A DNA stretch of 42,355 bases from assembly GCA_964526295.1 (NCBI GenBank), contig CAZGKW010000038.1:1-42355 (forward strand), read 5' to 3'. Positions 30,356-38,811 of this stretch are shown piece by piece. The translations under genes were made by a program, and so were the position numbers. Each line of letters begins with the position of its first letter. The stretch's first letter is position 1. This DNA comes from CAZGKW01 sp964526295 (lineage in GTDB: Bacteria; Planctomycetota; Phycisphaerae; FEN-1346). The notes under the pieces are model-generated. The model did no database searches, was not told where the DNA came from, and saw only the letters and a list, made by a program, of their open reading frames with translations.

Positions 30356-32641
30356 ATGAAGCAAACGTTCTCATTGGCCGCCCTCGCGGTGGTGCTTGCC
30401 GCGGGGACGCAGGGCCGCGCTGCCGACGACGTCTTCTTTTACTACGACGTCACGTTGAAGCTCCAGGGGGCCGTCTTCCCCGGCGACGACGTCCACGACG
30501 GCAAGGACCTCGAGCTCTGCTTCGGCTATCGGGACGGCCGGTGGGACCCGCACATCATGGGCTGGGCGGGCGGCACGTTCAGCGGCGGCCGGTGGGACAA
30601 GGGCCGGGCCCTCAACTCCATGGACCACGAGGGCCAGATCGCCTCCGTCGAGGACCACGGCGACCGTGTCCGGATCGTCGTCGAGATGGTCGTCCACCCC
30701 GACCCGTGGGTGCCCGGCGGGGCGGGGCGGTACGTCCTCGACCTGGAGCGCGACGGCACGAACTATGCCGGGAGTTTTGAGGGCAGCTTCAACGGCAAGC
30801 CCGTCAAGGGCCGCGTCTCGGGCCGCCAGCGCGAGGACCTCTGGCCGAGCCCCGTCGCGGGCGTCGAGCCGTTCGAGCCCGGCGAGCACCCGCGGCTGAT
30901 CTTCCGCCGCGGCGACCTCGCGGCCCTCAAGCGCCGCATGGAAACACCCGAGGGCCGGGCGATGCTGGACCGTCTCCGCGCCCTCCTCGGCGGCGACGAC
31001 ATGCCCACCGTCTTCAACCGGGCCACCCAGGCCTACGGCGGCGGCACCAAGGGCATGCCCATCGGCGAGGGCTACACCCTGTGGCACGGCATGGGCTTCG
31101 GCTTCCTCTACCAGGTCACGGGCGAGACGAAGTACGCCGACCTGGCCCGCCGGTGCGTCGAGAAGGCCCGCGAGGGCGTCCGCGATCGCGACCAGCGGTA
31201 CAGCTACGTCCGGCCCGGCGGGAAGCTCCGGGCGGGCTCCAGCTTCGCCGCCATCGCCCACGCCTACGATTTCTGCTACGAGGCGTGGCCCGAGGCCTAT
31301 CGGCGGGAGCTCGCACGGGAGATCCAGGACAAGGTCTTTGCGCCGGGGCCCATCGACTTCTCCGAACGGGCCATGGCCGAGCCCGTCGACACGGGCCTCG
31401 TCTTCAAGACGGGCGGCGGCCAGCACTCGCCCCTCTCGAACCATTACATGGCATGGAACGGCGGTGGGGGGACGGCCATCCTCGGCGTGTGGCGTGACCC
31501 GGGCACGGACGACGAGACTTGCCGCCGGTCGTACCGCGTCTTCCTCCAGCGGGGCAAGCGGGCCCTGGAGGCGAGCTACGGCTCGCGCGGCTTCTTCTAT
31601 GAGGGGCACCACTGCGGTCGGCTGAACACGAACACCGGCTTCTCGAGCTTCATCCAGGCGATGCGGGTCGCCCTGGGGCGTGACCTCGTCGCGAGCAGCG
31701 AGTCCGGCCAATGGCTCCTCACGAAGTGGATTTACGAGATCGTCCGCTTCGACGGGCGCTTGAACAACCCGCAGCGGGGCATGTACGCCAGCCCCCGCTT
31801 CGACCGGATGGGCCACTCCAGCGGCGGCGACTTCAGCCAGGGCTTCGGCCTCTGCCCCGAGGCGCACAGGCCGGCCGTCCTGTGGTTCTACAACCACGTC
31901 ATCTGCCCCGGTCCCGAGAAGGACTACGATGCCCTCGTCTGGCCCCACCGGGCGGTCTACGCCTTCGTCAACTGGCCGCTCGGCGTCGATGAACGGAACC
32001 CGGCCGAGGTGCTGTCGCGCGTCCTTTTCGACGAGGAGGCCGACTACTACGTCTTCCGCACCGCGTGGGAGGGCGAGGACGACATCGTCGTCACCTCTCA
32101 GCGGGGGAACCTGAAGGTCCTGGGCAAGGGCTTGCCCGGCCAAGCCGACTTCCACACCCCGCTCGGCCCGCACACCTGCTTCCGCGAAGCGGACGGGGCC
32201 GCCGTCATGTGCACCCGGACGCACTCGCTGGCGTTCGATTACAGCGGGGCCTCGGGCGTGCCCGCCCTCTTTGTGCTGGTTGAGGTCGACCGGCGGGAAA
32301 CAGATGTGCGGCACGAGACGGAAGGGCTGACGAAGGAAGAGGCGACGGAGGTCAGCGAGTTCGTGCGGCGGCTCCGCGAGAAGATGCAGAAGCAGCGCGA
32401 GAAGGACGCTGCCCCCCCACCCGCAGGCCGGTGGGAAGGGGTGGCCCTCAAGGGGCCCCGCGGGGCGAAGACGGGCGAGGCCCGCGTCGGGCGGCACACG
32501 CTCCGGCTTCTCTTGCTCACGCGGTCGGAGGACCTGCCGGCGGTTCGACTCGACGGCGAGGGCGACGACGCGAAGCTCGTCGTCGGGCGGCGGACGCTCT
32601 GGTGCGACGGCGAGAAGCTGTGCCTCGGACGGGCGGACTGA
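30356..32641 (+). CDS. Secreted heparinase II/III-like protein with N-terminal beta domain
   Basis: The 761-residue product has a signal peptide (MKQTFSLAALAVVLAAGTQGRAA). Residues about 24-155 form a beta domain (DVFFYYDVTLKLQGAVFPGD through YAGSFEGSFNGKPVKGRVSG). EHPRLIFRRGDLAALKRRM then opens the alpha/alpha toroid. AYDFCYEAWPEAYRRELAREI and GFFYEGHHCGRLNTNTGFSSF continue it. The C-terminal sandwich has DYYVFRTAWEGEDDIVVTSQRGN. The conserved His/Asp pair of this half is less clear than in the 22183-25968 protein, so catalytic competence is uncertain. A charged helix lies near 675-695 (REKMQKQREKDAA). It lies in a plus-strand run with 39 bases to the next lyase. The ATG was chosen because it begins the signal peptide and follows AGGTGAGGA. 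Confidence 0.77.
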   Translation: MKQTFSLAALAVVLAAGTQGRAADDVFFYYDVTLKLQGAVFPGDDVHDGKDLELCFGYRDGRWDPHIMGWAGGTFSGGRWDKGRALNSMDHEGQIASVEDHGDRVRIVVEMVVHPDPWVPGGAGRYVLDLERDGTNYAGSFEGSFNGKPVKGRVSGRQREDLWPSPVAGVEPFEPGEHPRLIFRRGDLAALKRRMETPEGRAMLDRLRALLGGDDMPTVFNRATQAYGGGTKGMPIGEGYTLWHGMGFGFLYQVTGETKYADLARRCVEKAREGVRDRDQRYSYVRPGGKLRAGSSFAAIAHAYDFCYEAWPEAYRRELAREIQDKVFAPGPIDFSERAMAEPVDTGLVFKTGGGQHSPLSNHYMAWNGGGGTAILGVWRDPGTDDETCRRSYRVFLQRGKRALEASYGSRGFFYEGHHCGRLNTNTGFSSFIQAMRVALGRDLVASSESGQWLLTKWIYEIVRFDGRLNNPQRGMYASPRFDRMGHSSGGDFSQGFGLCPEAHRPAVLWFYNHVICPGPEKDYDALVWPHRAVYAFVNWPLGVDERNPAEVLSRVLFDEEADYYVFRTAWEGEDDIVVTSQRGNLKVLGKGLPGQADFHTPLGPHTCFREADGAAVMCTRTHSLAFDYSGASGVPALFVLVEVDRRETDVRHETEGLTKEEATEVSEFVRRLREKMQKQREKDAAPPPAGRWEGVALKGPRGAKTGEARVGRHTLRLLLLTRSEDLPAVRLDGEGDDAKLVVGRRTLWCDGEKLCLGRAD

Positions 32642-32680
32642 CGTCTGCGGCGTCACAGGAAACCCAGTCCAAGGACCACC

Positions 32681-35107
32681 ATGCGAATGAAGTCGAGCTG
32701 GCTGGCCGTCACGGCGCTGGCGGGCGTCTTGTCTTTGGCTCGCGGCTCGGGCGCGGCCGAGCATCCGTACATGCTCTGGACCCGCGACGAGGCAGCGGCC
32801 CTGAAGCGCCGCATCGATACCGACCCCGAGGCGAAGCTCCAGTACGCCAAGATGGTCCAGCGGGCGAGCAGTAGCGGGTGTTTCCGCAACCTGTTCGACT
32901 ACCTCGTCCTCGGCGACGAGAGGGCGGGCGAACGTGAGAAGAAGCTGCTTCTCGGCTTCATCGGCACCCACCCCGACCGGGCCCCCGTCAAGCGGGCCCA
33001 CTACGACTGCTACGAGTCGGCCCTCCGCTACGACGTTCTCTACGACGCCCTGAGCGTGGCCGAGCGGCGGGGCGTCGAGAACACCTTCCGGGCCTACATC
33101 GACCACCAGCTCCGCGACAGGAAGCGGTACACGCGGACGAGCTGGCTGCCGAACATGCAGTGGCCCCGCCCGATGGCCGCCCACCTGATGGCCGTGGCGC
33201 TCGGCGACCGGGACCTCATCCTGAAGCTCATTCGCTCCAACGGCGGCTGGAAATGGTACTTCGACGAGTACGTCGCCGATGGTTTCTTCTACTTCGAGGA
33301 GTTTGGCAAGCACTACTCGATGATCGGCGAGATGCTGCTGTTCTGCCGGGGCTTGGAGCGGCTCGGCATGAACGAGTGGGGCTACGGCTACGTCGGCCGA
33401 TTGCAGACGCCCGGCAAGGCCGGCGGGGCCACGATGAAGAACTACCTGCTGTCGATCCCGCGGGTGGGCTATCCACGGATCAGCCTCGGCACCGACCGGT
33501 ACCACTACCCGAAGGTGACGATGGGAGACGCGTCGGGCTGTCCGCGTGCGCTGAGCCCTCCGTCGCCTCCCAAGGACCCGGACGAGCCGGACGCCGGGGC
33601 CGCTCTTCGCACCGGCTATCACTACGTGCTCCAGCACGACATCGTCACCGGCTACCTTCCTCACTGTGCCGGCGGGAACGAGTACTGGACGGCCAAGAAC
33701 ATGAACGGCCGGGACCACCGTAACCAGAAGGTTCCGAAGATGATGACGCCGCTCTGGTTCGAGATGGCCCATGCCCGGTGGCCCGATGCCGGATTCGATT
33801 ACTTCCTGGCCCAGATGCGCGAGCCGGACGAGGCGACGTACTCCCCCACGCTCTACTTCGGCCTGGAGCCGATCGACCCGGCGAAGGTCGCCCCACCGCC
33901 CGCCCCCTCGTACGTGGCGAAGGAGCGGGGGTTCGTCATGCTCCGGGCGGACGAGAGTCGGGCTTACTGGGAGGGCGAAGCGCCCGCCGTGGCCTTCAAC
34001 CTCGGTGTCTACTACGTCCACTTCGTCCGCGACTACTTCAGCCTCCTTGGTCTCTATGCCTTCAACCGCCCCGTCTACGTCAACCGCAACATCTCCACCG
34101 GCTACGCCACCGGCGACCCGTGGACCGGCTGGGGCCACGGCAAGTGCACGGTCCTCGTGGACCGGGGGCTGCCCGTGGACCGCGGCATCGGCGAGGTGCC
34201 CGTCCGGAGCGGCTTCCACGGGCCCGTCAAGTTCGCCGCGGCGACCGGCACGGGACGCTATGAGGGCGTCACCGAGACGCGGGCCCTTTTCCTGACCCGC
34301 GAATACCTCTTCGACATCGCCCGGCTCGCCAGCGGCGACGAGCACACCTACGATTGGCAAGTCCATGCCCTCGGGTCGCATCAGCCGGAGCAGCCGGGCC
34401 TGTGGCAGGGGACGGACGATCTGGACGGCGGAAGGCTTTACGGCAGCCGGACGAGCGACCGGCTCAGCCGCCGGCACGATTTGCACGACGTAGAGAAGTT
34501 GGAGGCCGGGGAGGCGCCGTGGGGGTTCCGGGCGGTCCAGGACTGCCGCCTGGACGACCCGGCGAAGGGCGTCCTCGGCTCCGATTGGTACGCCAAGCGG
34601 GTGGGCGTGGCCGTCCGGATGCTCGGAGGCGAGCCGACGACCGTCTACGTGGGCAAGACGCCGACCCACGCCGAGCCGGACGAGTTCAGAGAGCCGGAGA
34701 TCGGCGGCGTTTCGCTCATCGCCCGGCGCCGTGGGAAGCGGGCGACGTTCGTCGCCCTCCACGAACCGTTCAAGAACGGCCGGCCGCGGATCGTGTCGGT
34801 CGAGCCGATCGCACAGACCTCAGACGCCGTCGCCGCGAAGGTGGTCGGCGAGGGCGATTCGGGCGTCAACGACCGCGCCATGGTAGCGCTCGGCCAGGGC
34901 ATTGACCGGCCGCGGACGATCGGCTCGGCAGGCGAGACCTTCACGTTCACCGACTACGCCTTCGTCCGGGTCGGTTCGGAGAAGGTCGAGGTCTGCGGCG
35001 GCCTTGAGGCCATGAAGGTCCGCGTCGAGGGCCGGCCCGGACTGACCGTGAACGGTTCGCCCGTTCCGGCCCGCGTCGAGGGCGGCTTCCTGATGTTCGG
35101 GCCCTGA
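32681..35107 (+). CDS. Secreted heparinase II/III-like polysaccharide lyase (paralogue B)
   Basis: The 808-residue product has a signal peptide (MRMKSSWLAVTALAGVLSLARGSGA). It is a full-length paralogue of the lyase at 4900-7311. Shared blocks include EHPYMLWTRDEAAALKRRI with DHPFILWTKDELGAVRKRI, WLPNMQWP with WLPNITWP, WKWYFDEYV with WKWYFDEYL, MTPLWFEMAHARWPDAGFDYFLAQMREP with its counterpart, and VHFVRDYFSLLGLYAFNRPVYVNR with HHVNDSFTLLGLFAHHRPIYLNR. It has a region near 575-610 (RTSDRLSRRHDLHDVE) not obvious in paralogue A. AAGGA precedes the ATG. The duplication suggests two related bonds or two chain types are cleaved. Substrate unknown; heparinase-like beta-elimination is expected. Confidence 0.78.
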   Translation: MRMKSSWLAVTALAGVLSLARGSGAAEHPYMLWTRDEAAALKRRIDTDPEAKLQYAKMVQRASSSGCFRNLFDYLVLGDERAGEREKKLLLGFIGTHPDRAPVKRAHYDCYESALRYDVLYDALSVAERRGVENTFRAYIDHQLRDRKRYTRTSWLPNMQWPRPMAAHLMAVALGDRDLILKLIRSNGGWKWYFDEYVADGFFYFEEFGKHYSMIGEMLLFCRGLERLGMNEWGYGYVGRLQTPGKAGGATMKNYLLSIPRVGYPRISLGTDRYHYPKVTMGDASGCPRALSPPSPPKDPDEPDAGAALRTGYHYVLQHDIVTGYLPHCAGGNEYWTAKNMNGRDHRNQKVPKMMTPLWFEMAHARWPDAGFDYFLAQMREPDEATYSPTLYFGLEPIDPAKVAPPPAPSYVAKERGFVMLRADESRAYWEGEAPAVAFNLGVYYVHFVRDYFSLLGLYAFNRPVYVNRNISTGYATGDPWTGWGHGKCTVLVDRGLPVDRGIGEVPVRSGFHGPVKFAAATGTGRYEGVTETRALFLTREYLFDIARLASGDEHTYDWQVHALGSHQPEQPGLWQGTDDLDGGRLYGSRTSDRLSRRHDLHDVEKLEAGEAPWGFRAVQDCRLDDPAKGVLGSDWYAKRVGVAVRMLGGEPTTVYVGKTPTHAEPDEFREPEIGGVSLIARRRGKRATFVALHEPFKNGRPRIVSVEPIAQTSDAVAAKVVGEGDSGVNDRAMVALGQGIDRPRTIGSAGETFTFTDYAFVRVGSEKVEVCGGLEAMKVRVEGRPGLTVNGSPVPARVEGGFLMFGP

Positions 35108-35161
35108 GCGGCTGGGAATACGAGTCGCGCCGTCGGTCTCAGCACCGGACGCGCCCTTGCA

Positions 35162-35183
35162 GGGGCGAGGCATGCCTCGCCCC
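35162..35183. repeat. Perfect 22-base intergenic palindrome
   Basis: GGGGCGAGG, CATG, CCTCGCCCC: every base pairs. It lies between the lyase and the SGNH esterase gene, both on the plus strand. Similar GGGGCGAGGCATGCC palindromes are familiar to me from unrelated bacterial genomes, so it is probably a dispersed element. Confidence 0.75.
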
Positions 35184-35221
35184 CACCAATGGACCCGTTT
35201 GGCACAGCCGAAGGTGGGTCA

Positions 35222-36076
35222 ATGGTGACTCGCAACCTCGTGTGTCTTTGGGCCGCTGTTCTCGCCTGTCTGCTGGCCGGGTGTGCGTCCGGACCGCAGG
35301 CGGCTCCTGAGACGAATCCGGCCGGGCGGCCGACACCGCATGCGGCGGCCGACCCGGCGGCGATTCTGTCCCCCGACCCGGCGCACCGCCGCGAAGCCAC
35401 CACGCCGGTGCCGCGAAATGACGGCCTGTTTGTCAACCGCCATCGCCAATACGTCGAGCGGGCGAGACGGGGTGGGGTGGACGTCCTCTTTCTCGGCGAC
35501 TCGATCGTCGACGAGTGGCGGTCGACGGGCAAGCGGGTCTGGGAGCAGGAGCTGGCCCCGCTCGGCGCGGTCAACTTCGGCCTGAGCGCCGACCAGACCC
35601 AGTTCCTCCTCTGGCGGCTGGCAGACGGGGAGCTGGACGGCATCCGGCCGAAGGGTGTCGTCCTGATGATCGGCACGAACAACTTGAAGAGCGGCCCCAC
35701 CCGCATGGCCCCGGAGGACACGGTCGCCGGCGTCGAGGCCGTCCTCCGCCTCATTCGCGAGCGGCTGCCCGAGACGCAGGTCCTGCTACTCGGCATCCTC
35801 CACCGCCAGCCGAAGTATCCCTGGATGGCCGCCACCGTGCGGAAGACGAACCGCCTGCTCGCCGAACTGGGCGCCGGCCGCCCCCACGTCCGCTTCCTCG
35901 ACTTCAGCGACCGGTTCTTACGCCCGGACGGCTCGATCGACCCGGCGCTCATGCGGGCCGACCTGCTGCATCTCTCGGAGCGGGGCTACGAGGTGTGGGC
36001 GGACGCGATCCGCGGGCCGCTCCGCGACATGCTCCGTGAAGCGGGCCAGGAGGCCCCGGGGGCCGCGCCCGAATGA
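35222..36076 (+). CDS. SGNH/GDSL-type esterase lipoprotein
   Basis: A 284-residue protein with a lipoprotein signal ending CLLAGC (Cys21), so it is likely anchored in the envelope. SGNH blocks are present: FLGDSIVDEW (Ser94), NFGLSADQT (Gly120), MIGTNNLKSG (Asn153) and the catalytic DLLHLSERGY (Asp247, His250). This form resembles platelet-activating-factor acetylhydrolase-like and acetylxylan-esterase-like SGNH hydrolases, so removal of acetyl or other acyl groups from a glycan is a reasonable inference. AAGGTGG precedes the ATG. Its stop overlaps the start of the next gene in an ATGA, indicating coupled translation with the GH-A hydrolase and a shared substrate. Confidence 0.88.
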   Translation: MVTRNLVCLWAAVLACLLAGCASGPQAAPETNPAGRPTPHAAADPAAILSPDPAHRREATTPVPRNDGLFVNRHRQYVERARRGGVDVLFLGDSIVDEWRSTGKRVWEQELAPLGAVNFGLSADQTQFLLWRLADGELDGIRPKGVVLMIGTNNLKSGPTRMAPEDTVAGVEAVLRLIRERLPETQVLLLGILHRQPKYPWMAATVRKTNRLLAELGAGRPHVRFLDFSDRFLRPDGSIDPALMRADLLHLSERGYEVWADAIRGPLRDMLREAGQEAPGAAPE

Positions 36077-38544
36077 GCCACCGCGCCGTTGCCTTGGTCT
36101 CCGTCGCTCTCGTCTCCGCGCTCTCCGGCCCAATCCCGGCGGCCGCCGATACCCCTCGGGTCGTCGCCTCGGAGACCCTCGTGGACCTGTCCGAGGGGGC
36201 CCCGATGGCCCCCCGGGCCCCCGGCTGGACCCCCCGGCCCAGGGGGTGGGACCGGGGCGCCTTCCGCGAGGGCGGGGGCCTGACGCTCCGGCTGGACCTC
36301 GGCACCCGGCGGGTGAACTGGAACCACGCCCGCATCGCCGTCCACGAGTTTCCCGAGCCGGTGGACCTGGCGGAGTGGTCCGGCCTGCGGGTCCGGGCGA
36401 GCCGCCCGCCGGAGCAGCTCGAACGGGTCCCCCGCATCGCCGCCGGCCTGTGGCTTCGCGAGCGGGACGGCTCGTGGTACTACGTCAAGGCCGCCGTCCC
36501 CCTCTCGGACCCCGAGAACGAGGCCGTGGTCCTCTTCGAGGACTTCGTCGAGGCCGAGTGGGTCGCCCCGGGCAGCCACATGGACGAGGACTACGTGCTC
36601 GACCGTCGGGCGATTTCGCACCTCGGTGTGGGCGTCGTGAACCCCCTGGGCGTCGGTGAGGTGGTCTTCACGGTGGAGCGGATCGACCTGGTCCGGTGTG
36701 AGGCGGAGCCCGAGGCCCCGGCCCGCCTGGCTGCGACCGGCCGGCTCCTCTCCGTTAACGGCCGCCAGACCGTGCCGCCGGGCCTCTTCGGCGGGTACGC
36801 CCCCGACCTGCCGCAGCGGTTCCGGCCGGGGTGCCAGCGGTATCTCTCGACGGCCCTTCACGTGCCTCGGCCGCGCGCGACCGAGGCCTTCCACATCGAC
36901 TGCTGGTTCGACCGGTACCAGCCGGCGACACTGCTCGGGGCGGAGGGCTGGGAGGAGCGGCTGGCCGCCATGGGCCGGGCCTACGCCCGGAAGGCCCAGG
37001 CGGCGGGCTACCGGGCCCACCTCGAGTTCTGGAACGAACCGTACCTGAACTGGGCCAAGCCGGGCGACCCGCGGAACTACCGGTCCGACTTCTACGACAT
37101 CGACCGCGCCGGCGAAGGCCGGCCCGTCATCGCCCGCAAGACCGGTATGCTCGTCCCGTACCTGGAGTGGTACCCCGCCGGGAGCGGGTGGCGGGTCGGC
37201 GACTCCACCCAGTTCACCTACTGGTCGGGCCGCGGCAACGGGTTCCTCTACGACCGGATGCTTCTGGCCGTCGGCCGGGCCGTCAAGGAGACGTGGCCCG
37301 AGGTCCGCCTGATCGCCGGGTGGGACTTCCGGTGGAACGAGGACCACTGGGCCGGCTGGCACCTCTTGTACAAGCCCACCATCGACCGGGCCATCCAGTA
37401 CATCGACGGGGTTTCCGAGCACCATTACCAGGGCGACACGACGGCGATGAACGGGACGTACGAGGTGCTGGCGGGTTATGCCTGGACGCAGTACGAGAAG
37501 TGGCTCCCTTGCTACAACACCGAGACGAACGACCTGCTGGACGCTCCCGCCCGGGGGGCGGTCGATACGCCCGAGGAGGCCCGCCGGGCCACCCAGTACC
37601 GCCGCAGCGTCTACAACCTCCGCGACGTCCTCTACTCGGTGCTCCAGAGCCCCGACAAGTGCCTTGGCCGCACGGTCATCCACTCGGTCCGGGCCGATGG
37701 CGTCGAGCGGTTCGCCGAGGTGGCCTACGGCATCATGCGGAACCTGCGGGGGCGGCTCGTGGAAACGGCCAGCGACGACCCCCGCGTCTGGTGCGTGGCG
37801 AGCGTGGACGGGACGGACCCGGAGGCGATGCCGCCCGACCCGGACGCCCCGCCGGCCCTGGTGGTGATGGCGTTCAACGACCACCGCCGGCCGCGCGACG
37901 TCGAGCTGGCCCTTTCCGCCCCCACGGGGACGACTTTCGCCGGGGGTGGAACGGTCGAGCGGACCTGGGTCGACAAGGAGACGTTCGAGATCGGGGTCGC
38001 TACGGGGTCGGCTGCGGGGGCACAGGAGGGCGGCACGTCGGCCCGGTTCGCCTTCCGCCTGGCGGAGCGGAGTGCGTGGAAGGTCACGCTGCCCCTCGCC
38101 GGGAGGGTGCCGACGGAGGCCGAGGTCCGCCGGCGGCAGTTCTTCTCGCCGGACCTCCTGGTGCAGGTCCTCCGGGACCAGCCGTTCCGGACGACCGTGC
38201 GGCCGGATCCGGCCGTCCTGGCCGAGGCAAAGCGGGCATGGCTCCGCCTGGTCGTCGAGGACGTCGACGCGGGGGAGGGGAGCGTCCGCGTCTGCGGCCG
38301 GCGGCTCGACCTGCCGAAGGCCATGACGGCCGACAACGTGACACGGATCGTCGAGCTTGCGGTCGACCCGGCGGCGCTTTTGCCCGAAACGGACCTGCAA
38401 TTTGCGGTCAATCCGGGGAATCACCTGGGATACCGGGTGGATATGGCGAGTATCGTCCTGGAGACAGGGACGCCCTTGGCGGGGGAGGCGTCGGCGACGG
38501 TACCCCGCGAGGCGTTTGAGGTCCCCGAATCGGGTGGTCCGTGA
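36073..38544 (+). CDS. Secreted GH-A-clan glycoside hydrolase (GH39/GH86-like)
   Basis: The 823-residue product has a signal peptide (MSHRAVALVSVALVSALSGPIPAAA). An N-terminal beta domain (about 30-210) precedes a TIM barrel (about 235-590) with HLEFWNEPYLNW (acid/base Glu322) and YNTETNDLL (nucleophile Glu484), the GH-A layout with Asn before the acid/base. VSEHHYQGD is another active-site strand. C-terminal beta domains end in VNPGNHLGYRVDMASIVLE. Family choice is uncertain: GH39 and GH86 (agarases and porphyranases) have similar barrels, and GH86 would fit a locus with a sulfatase. The start overlaps the stop of the esterase gene (ATGA). It is the last gene of the glycan run; a promoter-bearing gap of 267 bases follows. 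Confidence 0.8.
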   Translation: MSHRAVALVSVALVSALSGPIPAAADTPRVVASETLVDLSEGAPMAPRAPGWTPRPRGWDRGAFREGGGLTLRLDLGTRRVNWNHARIAVHEFPEPVDLAEWSGLRVRASRPPEQLERVPRIAAGLWLRERDGSWYYVKAAVPLSDPENEAVVLFEDFVEAEWVAPGSHMDEDYVLDRRAISHLGVGVVNPLGVGEVVFTVERIDLVRCEAEPEAPARLAATGRLLSVNGRQTVPPGLFGGYAPDLPQRFRPGCQRYLSTALHVPRPRATEAFHIDCWFDRYQPATLLGAEGWEERLAAMGRAYARKAQAAGYRAHLEFWNEPYLNWAKPGDPRNYRSDFYDIDRAGEGRPVIARKTGMLVPYLEWYPAGSGWRVGDSTQFTYWSGRGNGFLYDRMLLAVGRAVKETWPEVRLIAGWDFRWNEDHWAGWHLLYKPTIDRAIQYIDGVSEHHYQGDTTAMNGTYEVLAGYAWTQYEKWLPCYNTETNDLLDAPARGAVDTPEEARRATQYRRSVYNLRDVLYSVLQSPDKCLGRTVIHSVRADGVERFAEVAYGIMRNLRGRLVETASDDPRVWCVASVDGTDPEAMPPDPDAPPALVVMAFNDHRRPRDVELALSAPTGTTFAGGGTVERTWVDKETFEIGVATGSAAGAQEGGTSARFAFRLAERSAWKVTLPLAGRVPTEAEVRRRQFFSPDLLVQVLRDQPFRTTVRPDPAVLAEAKRAWLRLVVEDVDAGEGSVRVCGRRLDLPKAMTADNVTRIVELAVDPAALLPETDLQFAVNPGNHLGYRVDMASIVLETGTPLAGEASATVPREAFEVPESGGP

Positions 38545-38668
38545 CGCGATTCACAAGTCATCCGTCCCGGCGGCGGCCGTAAAGGGCACGTCTAACCCGC
38601 TGGGCCGGAAGGCTTTGCGTCAGCCCATGCTGCGGGCGCGGTTCGCGAAAAGTTTCACGTTTTTCTGC

Positions 38669-38697
38669 TTGACAGACCCGCTTTTTTCGTTCAGCAT
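38669..38697 (+). promoter_or_regulatory. Candidate promoter for the redox module
   Basis: TTGACA (38669-38674), 17 bases, CAGCAT (38692-38697). The spacer has a run of T. It is the second perfect TTGACA with a 17-base spacer and an N-A-N-N-A-T -10 box in the window. Confidence 0.5.
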
Positions 38698-38762
38698 ACC
38701 GGCGTACTCGCACGAAACGCCGCCAAGAGAACGCACCAAAGGCAGCAATCACCCGCTGTCAT

Positions 38763-38776
38763 ACACGTTAACGCGT
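38763..38776. promoter_or_regulatory. Imperfect palindrome, possible operator
   Basis: ACACGTTAACGCGT, centred on GTTAAC, is a 14-base palindrome with one mismatched pair. It lies about 65 bases downstream of the candidate promoter and 36 bases before the first gene of the redox module, where a repressor site could act. Confidence 0.35.
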
Positions 38777-38811
38777 TCGACAGGGTCCAATCACGTCTCG
38801 CGAGGGGGCTC

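Noticed and set aside
30371..34762. Very long open frame on the minus strand opposite the lyase genes
   Set aside because: In very GC-rich DNA stop codons are rare in antisense frames. The translation is rich in Arg/Pro/Val with no domain, and the plus strand carries two clear lyases with signal peptides and ribosome sites.
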